Positions 1 to 4,904 of a stretch of 5,785 nt of DNA are shown in pieces. The translations under genes and the position numbers were made by a program. The notes beneath the pieces are model-generated. The model saw only the letters and a program-made list of their open reading frames with translations. It did no database searches and had not been told where the DNA came from. Position 1 is the first letter of the stretch. Every line of letters begins with the position of its first letter. This DNA comes from Candidatus Magasanikbacteria bacterium RIFOXYD12_FULL_33_17 (GTDB lineage Bacteria > Patescibacteriota > Patescibacteriia > Magasanikbacterales > UBA922), in the NCBI GenBank assembly GCA_001783255.1, contig MFRB01000131.1:1-5785 (forward strand), in the 5' to 3' direction.

Positions 1-70
1 AACGTCTTGGTCGGCAATTCATCCCTGTGAGTCCTGCGTCGGACATCACAGGGAGTTCTTGCCGTCAGTC
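1..70. repeat. GC-rich imperfect palindrome overlapping the 3' end of the HD gene
   Basis: CGGCAA (12-17) pairs with TTGCCG (59-64); after a symmetric 4x4 internal loop, TCCCTGTGA (22-30) pairs with TCACAGGGA (46-54); then GTCC (31-34) pairs with GGAC (41-44), leaving A45 bulged and a six-base loop (35-40). That is 19 base pairs in 53 nt. By hand count, G+C is 32 of 56 at 11-66 but 20 of 80 at 71-150. The stop codon of the HD gene (46-48) and its last codons lie in the right arm. No T-tract follows the stem within the window in either direction, so it is not a standard intrinsic terminator, though a stem at a gene end could protect mRNA. The element may extend past the left edge. It could be a dispersed palindromic repeat or the end of a mobile element. 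Confidence 0.7.
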
Positions 71-522
71 CTTAAATTATCTGATAAATTTTTTGATAAA
101 AGATTAGCCCACTCTCGACATCTTTCTAATTCTTTTTCATTTTCTATCTTGGAATAATAATTAAAACTATCTAAATTATCTGCAACTTTTACAACCAAAG
201 CTTCATCACCTATTTTAAGACAATTATCTATTTGAGATTGTCTCCTTTTTATTTTGTCTTCAATTGATCTATCTTTGGTATTAGCACTTATAAGAGAAAC
301 TACTTTGCTCCCAAATTTATTTTCTAATTCTTCTGCAGTTACAGACGACCATTCAAGCATGTCATGAAATAACCCAGCCAAAACAACCTCATCACTAAAT
401 TCTTTTTCAAATAAATATTTTGCTACATTTTTCAAATGAGGAATTGCTGGTTTGTTTGGACTATAAATATCTGATTTCTCTAAAAATTCTATAGCGCTTT
501 TGAATTTTTCTTCAAATTTCAT
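46..522 (-). CDS. Small HD-domain protein, Mesh1/RelA-hydrolase-like (possible small alarmone hydrolase)
   Basis: A 158-residue soluble protein with no signal peptide or membrane segment. It shows the HD metal-site pattern: H29, H53-D54 in a LFHDMLE stretch, and D115 in KVADNLDS. The segments VTAEELENKFG (61-71) and the basic stretch near 89-95 followed by DEALVVKVAD fit the order of the (p)ppGpp-hydrolase domain of RelA/SpoT and of Mesh1. That family normally removes pyrophosphate from ppGpp with Mn2+; animal Mesh1 also acts on NADPH. Here the usual Glu-Asp pair after HD reads E57-W58, so alarmone hydrolysis is uncertain. There is no synthetase domain. The ATG lies 11 bp after the stop of the CAP lipoprotein gene, so the two are probably co-transcribed; no Shine-Dalgarno is visible. 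The last eight codons or so (from R151) are GC-rich and belong to a hairpin element, so the native C-terminus may have been altered. HD fold: confident. Substrate: unknown. Confidence 0.85.
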   Translation of the reverse strand: MKFEEKFKSAIEFLEKSDIYSPNKPAIPHLKNVAKYLFEKEFSDEVVLAGLFHDMLEWSSVTAEELENKFGSKVVSLISANTKDRSIEDKIKRRQSQIDNCLKIGDEALVVKVADNLDSFNYYSKIENEKELERCREWANLLSKNLSDNLRTDGKNSL

Positions 523-533
523 AATATAATTGT

Positions 534-1316
534 TTACTTAAAATTCTCTACATGCCAAATTTTACCATTTGGAGCTTCATAAAATCCACAAGCTACTTTA
601 GAGTAATCAGCATTAGACATGTTGAGATAATGTCCGTGTGCAGAGTAGGGTTCACCTGGGCCTTCATCCCACATCTGTACCATACAATAACTAAAAATAC
701 TTCCAAAATCATTATAGCCAGGACACAAATTTTGGGCCCACTCACCACAACTTCCAAAAGAAGAATGAGGTGAACCACTTTGGTATTCTTTTTGAGAAGA
801 TTCATCAGCACACGATTCTCCCGAAGTCCATCTAGCCAAAGCAGGTTTACCTTCAGTCGCTCGCCAAGCATTGATTTTGTTTACACACTGCTGTCGATAT
901 GAATCATAACTATCAACCACAATAGGAGCTTCTTTTTCTACTGGTTTTATCACAGGTTCTTCTACTATTTTTTCTATTGGAATTTTGACAGTTTTAGTAA
1001 CTATTTTCTCAGTAGGTTTCTTAACTATTTTTTCTACAACTTTTTCAACTGGTTTTATTATTGTTTTTTCTATTGGCTGTTCAATATTTTTTTCAATAGA
1101 TTCTTCAGTACTTGTAGTTATTATAGTCTCTTCAGTGCTTGTAGTTAATACATTTTCTTCATTACTAATTGCCACACCTTTCACAACCCCCTCTTCAATA
1201 GGACTAACATTATTTGTAACATCATTATTAGCAGAAAAAGTACAACCAGACAAAAAACTCAGACTAATAAAAATTATTCCTAAAATAAAAAAATTGTGGT
1301 TTAGTTTAACTTTCAT
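534..1316 (-). CDS. CAP/SCP-domain lipoprotein with a Pro/Glu/Lys stalk
   Basis: A 260-residue predicted lipoprotein. I start it at the ATG at 1316 because this gives a textbook lipoprotein signal: basic MKVKLNHN, a hydrophobic core (9-21) and lipobox L22-S-G-C25. An upstream TTG at 1358 would put 14 polar residues in front. Residues 26-80 are Thr/Glu/Asn-rich. Residues about 80-130 repeat a loose motif, P-[IVT]-E-K-x-[IV], and probably form an extended stalk. Residues about 140-260 form a CAP (SCP/PR-1/Tpx-1, formerly SCP-like extracellular) domain: H184 in PHSSFG, E192 in CGEWAQN, E218 in MWDEGPG and H229 in the GHYLNM signature, matching the family's His/Glu cleft. Six cysteines (144, 169, 190, 198, 211, 243) could form three disulfides. 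Bacterial CAP proteins are secreted or surface proteins with few known activities, so no reaction is assigned. It lies 42 bp after queA and 11 bp before the HD gene. Confidence 0.88.
   Translation of the reverse strand: MKVKLNHNFFILGIIFISLSFLSGCTFSANNDVTNNVSPIEEGVVKGVAISNEENVLTTSTEETIITTSTEESIEKNIEQPIEKTIIKPVEKVVEKIVKKPTEKIVTKTVKIPIEKIVEEPVIKPVEKEAPIVVDSYDSYRQQCVNKINAWRATEGKPALARWTSGESCADESSQKEYQSGSPHSSFGSCGEWAQNLCPGYNDFGSIFSYCMVQMWDEGPGEPYSAHGHYLNMSNADYSKVACGFYEAPNGKIWHVENFK
1103..1147 (-). repeat. 27-bp tandem duplication in the lipoprotein linker
   Basis: An 18-base stretch at 1103-1120 recurs at 1130-1147 with one mismatch, a 27-bp period. It encodes the duplicated peptide TTSTEE in the low-complexity linker after the lipid anchor. 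The period is a multiple of three, so copy-number change by slippage would lengthen or shorten the linker without a frameshift. Confidence 0.7.
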
Positions 1317-1358
1317 AAATATATGACTTTTGACATTACAAACTTTAAGGACTTTCAA

Positions 1359-2510
1359 CTAATATATAAACATCGCATCACCAAAACTATAAAATCTATA
1401 TTTTTGATCGACTGCCTCTTTATAACACCTTAGCATGAATTCACGGTCTTTGGCAAACGCACTCACAAGTATAAGCAAGGTAGACTTCGGTAAATGAAAA
1501 TTGGTAACCATCGCATCCACAATCTGGAATTCAAATCCAGGTTTGATGAAAATGTTTATGTCCCCAGTAAACGAACGAATAAATTCATTCCCCACTTGCC
1601 CGCCGTATGGGAGGGTTCCTCGCTTGTCCCGATGCGAAGCTTTTCGGGATTCCTCGTTCCTCATCGAAGCGACTCCTTCAAGTGTACGCACCGTCGTCGT
1701 ACCTACTGCCACTACTCTTCTACCTTCACTCTTAGCTTTATTTATTTTCTCAGCAGTTTCCTCTGAAATCTCCACCCATTCACTATGCATAGTGTGATCT
1801 TCTACACGTTCACTTTTGACTGGCAAAAAAGTACCAAGTCCAACATGCAGAGTTACTTCAGCAAATTCCACTCCTTTTTCTTTTAGTTTTTGAATTACAT
1901 CATCGGTAAAATGAAAGCCAGCAGTTGGTGCAGCCACAGAACCTTCTTCTTTGGAATATACAGTCTGATAAATTTCTATTTGGTCTGGTTCATCTTTGAC
2001 ATAAGGAGGTACAGGAATATGACCATACTTATTGGCCTTAGACATTACTTCTTTGTCATCTTCTTCAAACTGCACAAGAATAGCTCCCTCTGGTTCTTTG
2101 ATAATTACCGTGCAATAAAAATCTGAAGCAAAACGCACGTTCATACCAGGCTTCACTCTCTTACCCGGCTTAGCTAATATTTTCCAGACACCAGGATTTT
2201 TCATCGGACGAACAAGAAATATTTCTACTTCTTTTTGATTGAGCAAAGCTTTGTCAGGTATATCATCACCATCAATATCATGTTCACTAGATTCTAATCT
2301 ACCAAAAAGTCTAGCCTTGAAAACTTTGGAATTATTCCAAACGAGCAGATCACCTTTTTCAAAATAATCCACAATATCATAAAAATGTTTATGATCAACT
2401 TTTTTATTTTTTCGATCAACCAAAAAAAGCTTGGAACTATCACGAGGTTCAAGTGGTGTTTGGGCGATACGTTCTTCTGGTAAATTATAGTTAAAGTCAG
2501 AGGTGTTCAT
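1359..2510 (-). CDS. queA: S-adenosylmethionine:tRNA ribosyltransferase-isomerase (QueA)
   Basis: QueA transfers and isomerises the ribosyl part of SAM onto preQ1 in the anticodon wobble position of tRNAs for Asp, Asn, His and Tyr, giving epoxyqueuosine. Family landmarks run the full length: FNYNLPEERIAQTPLEPRDSS (6-26), GDLLVWNNSKVFKARLFG (53-70), HIPVPPY (164-170), YQTVYS (181-186), SVAAPTAGFHF (191-201), LHVGLGTFLPV (221-231), DHTMHSEW (238-245), GTTTVRTLE (270-278), FIKPGFEF (321-328), TNFHLPKSTLL (336-346) and a final YRFYSFGDAMFIY. The ATG gives the standard N-terminus. At 383 residues it is longer than the E. coli (about 356) and B. subtilis (about 342) proteins, because of two extra segments: about 74-91, with an Asp-rich DIDGDDIPD, and about 282-310, encoded by a GC-rich palindromic block. 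Both sit between conserved blocks and keep the frame, so the enzyme is probably active. No other queuosine gene is in the window. Confidence 0.97.
   Translation of the reverse strand: MNTSDFNYNLPEERIAQTPLEPRDSSKLFLVDRKNKKVDHKHFYDIVDYFEKGDLLVWNNSKVFKARLFGRLESSEHDIDGDDIPDKALLNQKEVEIFLVRPMKNPGVWKILAKPGKRVKPGMNVRFASDFYCTVIIKEPEGAILVQFEEDDKEVMSKANKYGHIPVPPYVKDEPDQIEIYQTVYSKEEGSVAAPTAGFHFTDDVIQKLKEKGVEFAEVTLHVGLGTFLPVKSERVEDHTMHSEWVEISEETAEKINKAKSEGRRVVAVGTTTVRTLEGVASMRNEESRKASHRDKRGTLPYGGQVGNEFIRSFTGDINIFIKPGFEFQIVDAMVTNFHLPKSTLLILVSAFAKDREFMLRCYKEAVDQKYRFYSFGDAMFIY
1590..1675. repeat. In-frame GC-rich palindromic insert within queA
   Basis: G+C is 48 of 80 at 1591-1670, against 31 of 80 at both 1501-1580 and 1741-1820 in the same gene. 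Nested inverted repeats: TCGCTT (1620-1625) with AAGCGA (1667-1672); CGATG (1630-1634) with CATCG (1662-1666); and, as an alternative, TCCCGA (1627-1632) with TCGGGA (1644-1649). GGGTTCCTCG (1613-1622) is nearly repeated as GGGATTCCTCG (1646-1656). The block encodes QueA residues of about 282-307, Arg/Gly/Ser/Glu-rich and unlike the short variable loop found there in E. coli or B. subtilis QueA. The edges are estimates from composition. It looks like an inserted palindromic element; a lineage-specific loop with chance pairing is the alternative. Confidence 0.6.
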
Positions 2511-2530
2511 ATTTTTATATTCTGCATTTT

Positions 2531-2560
2531 TCCGCGTAGTAATCCAATATTATCCGCGTA
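2531..2560. promoter_or_regulatory. 8-bp direct repeat upstream of queA, possible operator
   Basis: TCCGCGTA occurs at 2531-2538 and again at 2553-2560, 22 bp apart start to start, about two helical turns. Both copies lie in the 53-bp spacer between the malic enzyme stop and the queA ATG, which is otherwise AT-rich. Two identical sites on one face of the helix suggest a protein-binding site or a decayed repeat. The right copy contains CGCGTAT, which is also a unit of the heptad array at 4789-4860. Function is inferred only. Confidence 0.35.
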
Positions 2561-2563
2561 TAA

Positions 2564-3694
2564 TTATTTAAATTGTTTAACAGCCTCAGCCACCACATCA
2601 GCCACATTTTTATCAAGTACAGCTGGAATAATATTCTCAGCATTAGGATTCACAACATAATTTGCCAAAGCTTGAGCAACAGCCAACTTCATTTCCATAG
2701 TTACTTTACTAATTCTTGCTTCAAGCAAACCTTTGAAAATACCAGGAAAAACCAAAACATTATTGACCTGATTTGGAAAATCACTACGACCAGTCGCTAC
2801 TACAAAAGCTCCAGCTTCTTTGGCTTCATCAGGAAAAATCTCAGGAGTAGGATTAGCCATGGCAAAAATAATAGCTTTTTCATTCATTGTTTTTATCATT
2901 TCACCTGTCAAAACTTTTGGTTGACTTACTCCCACAAAGACATCAGAGCCTACCATGGCATCAGACAGACCGCCACACATATTATTTTTGTTTGTTCTAT
3001 TTAGTAACTCTTGTTTAACAGGATTTAGATCAGTACATTCACGACAAACCAGACCTTTTGAGTCAATTAGTAAAATATCTGCGACACCAGCGTGAAGAAG
3101 TAAATTGGTGATAGCTACTCCCGCTGCACCTACACCACTAATTACAACTTTGACATCTTCTATCTTTTTATCTACGACTTTCAAAGCATTGTAAAGTCCA
3201 GCCAACACTACAATGGCTGTCCCGTGTTGGTCATCATGAAAAACAGGAATATCCAACTTATCTGCCAATCTCTGTTCTATTTCAAAACAACGTGGGGCAG
3301 AAATATCTTCTAGATTTATTCCACCAAACATTGGTGTGAGTAATTCTACTGTTCGAATGAATTCTTCAACATCTTGAGTTTTGATAGCCAAAGGAAAAGC
3401 ATCAACACCTCCAAATTCTTTGAAGAGTACACATTTCCCTTCCATCACTGGCAAACTTGCTTCTGGACCAATATCTCCCAAACCCAACACAGCAGTACCG
3501 TCAGTAATGACAGCGACCATATTTTGCTTGCGAGTATATTCATAGACTTTTTCTTTGTCCTTGGCAATTTCCAGACAAGGCTCAGCCACACCAGGTGTGT
3601 AAGCTAGACTAAGATCTTCTCGGCTTGTGATTTTGGCACGAGAAATTACTTCAATTTTTCCTTTTAAGTTTTTGTGGTATTCAAGAGGGTTCAT
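2564..3694 (-). CDS. Malic enzyme (malate dehydrogenase, oxaloacetate-decarboxylating, NAD(P)-dependent)
   Basis: Catalyses oxidative decarboxylation of malate to pyruvate and CO2 with a divalent metal and NAD(P)+, in the cytoplasm. At 376 residues it is the short bacterial form (SfcA/MaeB class) without the phosphotransacetylase-like tail of E. coli MaeB. Visible motifs: SLAYTPGVAEPC (29-40) with catalytic Tyr32; VITDGTAVLGLGDIG (62-76); MEGKCVLFKEFGGVDAFPL (84-102) with K87 at the place of the catalytic Lys; E129-D130 in NLEDISAPRCFEIE and D154-D155 in FHDDQHGTA as metal ligands; a Rossmann loop G187-x-G189-x-x-G192; D211 at the end of the second strand (LLIDSKG), which hints at NAD rather than NADP preference; and the C-terminal SDFPNQVNNVLVFPG block (304-318). 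No key residue is missing. It starts 50 bp after mltG, with no Shine-Dalgarno, after a leader that is almost all A and T, and ends 53 bp before queA. Confidence 0.96.
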   Translation of the reverse strand: MNPLEYHKNLKGKIEVISRAKITSREDLSLAYTPGVAEPCLEIAKDKEKVYEYTRKQNMVAVITDGTAVLGLGDIGPEASLPVMEGKCVLFKEFGGVDAFPLAIKTQDVEEFIRTVELLTPMFGGINLEDISAPRCFEIEQRLADKLDIPVFHDDQHGTAIVVLAGLYNALKVVDKKIEDVKVVISGVGAAGVAITNLLLHAGVADILLIDSKGLVCRECTDLNPVKQELLNRTNKNNMCGGLSDAMVGSDVFVGVSQPKVLTGEMIKTMNEKAIIFAMANPTPEIFPDEAKEAGAFVVATGRSDFPNQVNNVLVFPGIFKGLLEARISKVTMEMKLAVAQALANYVVNPNAENIIPAVLDKNVADVVAEAVKQFK

Positions 3695-3744
3695 ATTTAT
3701 TTAATTGTTTATTTTTAAATTATTATTTTAATTTTTTATAAAAT

Positions 3745-4776
3745 CTAGGTATGTTTATAACGATTAATGTTGTGTTCTTCCAAAGTAGTTGAATACCACA
3801 CTTTTCCCTTAGAGTCGGTCAAAAAATACCAATAATCATTTCCTTCTGGATAAATAGCCGCCATAATCGAATCTATATTTGGAGTAGAAATAGGTCCGAG
3901 TGGAAGACCAGGATAACGATAAGTATTCCATGGTGAAAGTGAATCTCTATCTTCAGCAGTAGTGAAGACATCACCCTTTTTACCAACAGCATAATGCACT
4001 GTGGAGTCAGCTTGCAGTGCCCAATTTTTGTCATAACGTCTCCAAAATAAATCTGAAACTATCTTTTTATCTTCTAAACCACGGACTTCTCTTTCCAAAA
4101 CACTAGCCATAGTCAAAACCTCAAAAACGGTTCTACCAGATTTTTTGATATCATTATACATTTGTTCTGTAAATTGTTTTTCTCTTTCATCAATTAACTT
4201 TTGTACAATTTCTGTGATAGTAGCATTTTTGAAAATTCTATAAGTATCTGGCGCAAGATAACCATCATAGCTAACAAAGCTTGGTTTGTCTTTTGTAATC
4301 TGCCAATCACCTTTTACCACAGGTACTATTTTTCTTTCTACTTTATAATTGTAAGCAGACTTACCAACTACAGCTAGAAAATCTGTACTACTTGCAATAC
4401 CCTGCTTTTCAAAATATTCAGCAATTTCACGCAAATCCCAACCAGGTAAAATAGTAATCGTCGTCTCTGCTTGAGTAGGATTGGCCAAAGAATTTACAAC
4501 TCTTGCCAAAGTGATTGGCGACTCTACCAAAAATTCACCTTCACGAATTTCTGTATCTAATTTTCTAAAAGATAAATATTTTTTGAAAAGCCAAGCACTG
4601 CGAATAATATGTTTTTCTTCCAACTTTTCAGCAACCAACGAAACACTTTCTCCTTTGGCAATAGAAAAAGTTACTTTATCCGCATACTGAGCCTCAGCAC
4701 TAAAAATCTCGGAATGGACAAACCAAGCTCCAATGCCTAGGCAAACAAGTAAAATTAAAAAAATAAATTTCTTCAT
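3745..4776 (-). CDS. mltG: Endolytic transglycosylase MltG (YceG-like)
   Basis: MltG cuts nascent peptidoglycan glycan strands inside the chain at the outer face of the cytoplasmic membrane and is thought to end strand synthesis. The 343-residue protein has one N-terminal membrane anchor (MKK then hydrophobic 4-20), a LysM-like segment (about 34-110, with VSLVAEKLEEKHIIRS), and the YceG catalytic domain (about 110-340). Signatures: GYLAPDTYRI (172-181), LTMASVLEREV (221-231) with E228 aligned to the catalytic Glu of the E. coli enzyme (SIVEKET), LQADSTVHYAVG (254-265), SPWNTYRYPGLPLGPISTPN (281-300), and YWYFLTDSKGKVWYSTTLEEHN (315-336). Length is normal for the family. The ATG starts the anchor directly; no Shine-Dalgarno is visible. 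Its start codon is 12 bp from the heptad inverted repeat, and a run of six T's touches the ATG, so that structure could influence its expression. Confidence 0.96.
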   Translation of the reverse strand: MKKFIFLILLVCLGIGAWFVHSEIFSAEAQYADKVTFSIAKGESVSLVAEKLEEKHIIRSAWLFKKYLSFRKLDTEIREGEFLVESPITLARVVNSLANPTQAETTITILPGWDLREIAEYFEKQGIASSTDFLAVVGKSAYNYKVERKIVPVVKGDWQITKDKPSFVSYDGYLAPDTYRIFKNATITEIVQKLIDEREKQFTEQMYNDIKKSGRTVFEVLTMASVLEREVRGLEDKKIVSDLFWRRYDKNWALQADSTVHYAVGKKGDVFTTAEDRDSLSPWNTYRYPGLPLGPISTPNIDSIMAAIYPEGNDYWYFLTDSKGKVWYSTTLEEHNINRYKHT

Positions 4777-4788
4777 AAAAAAGTATTA

Positions 4789-4860
4789 CACGTACCACAT
4801 AACACATATCGCGTATCAAATTTTATTTTATGATATGCGATATGTGTTACGCGTTACGTG
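4789..4860. repeat. Inverted array of heptad repeats between manC and mltG
   Basis: Two 30-base arms, 4789-4818 and 4831-4860, are reverse complements at 26 of 30 positions with no gap and enclose a 12-base AT loop. The left arm is four head-to-tail 7-mers, CACGTAC, CACATAA, CACATAT, CGCGTAT; the right arm read on the minus strand gives CACGTAA, CGCGTAA, CACATAT, CGCATAT. The consensus is CRCRTAW. It fills over half of the 128-bp spacer. In the direction of transcription the stem is followed, six bases on, by TTTTTT (4782-4777) just before the mltG ATG, so a weak intrinsic terminator or attenuator for manC is possible. Other readings are a multi-site operator or a dispersed palindromic repeat. 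Confidence 0.8.
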
Positions 4861-4904
4861 ATAAAAACATTTAGAATAATTAAATATACAATTAAAAAAT
4901 ATTC

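Noticed and set aside
46..48. TGA read as glycine or tryptophan, extending the HD gene through the hairpin
   Set aside because: All other genes are complete without in-frame TGA and use normal Gly and Trp codons; a second TGA follows soon after in the same frame.
1..64. Integron attC site, suggested by the stem with unpaired central spacer and a bulged base
   Set aside because: No paired RYYYAAC and GTTRRRY ends frame the stem, and no integrase or cassette array is visible.
1330..1335. Perfect TTGACA as a plus-strand -35 element
   Set aside because: No -10 hexamer at 16-18 bp and no plus-strand gene downstream.
1781..1794. Perfect 14-bp palindrome CACTATGCATAGTG
   Set aside because: It encodes part of the conserved QueA motif DHTMHSE, so protein constraint and chance explain it.
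1494..1797. Plus-strand open frames opposite queA
   Set aside because: They overlap a strongly conserved gene on the other strand and encode no recognisable domain.
3695..3744. Promoter for the malic enzyme gene
   Set aside because: The spacer is all A/T except for one G:C pair, so TATAAT-like strings occur by chance and no -35 stands out.
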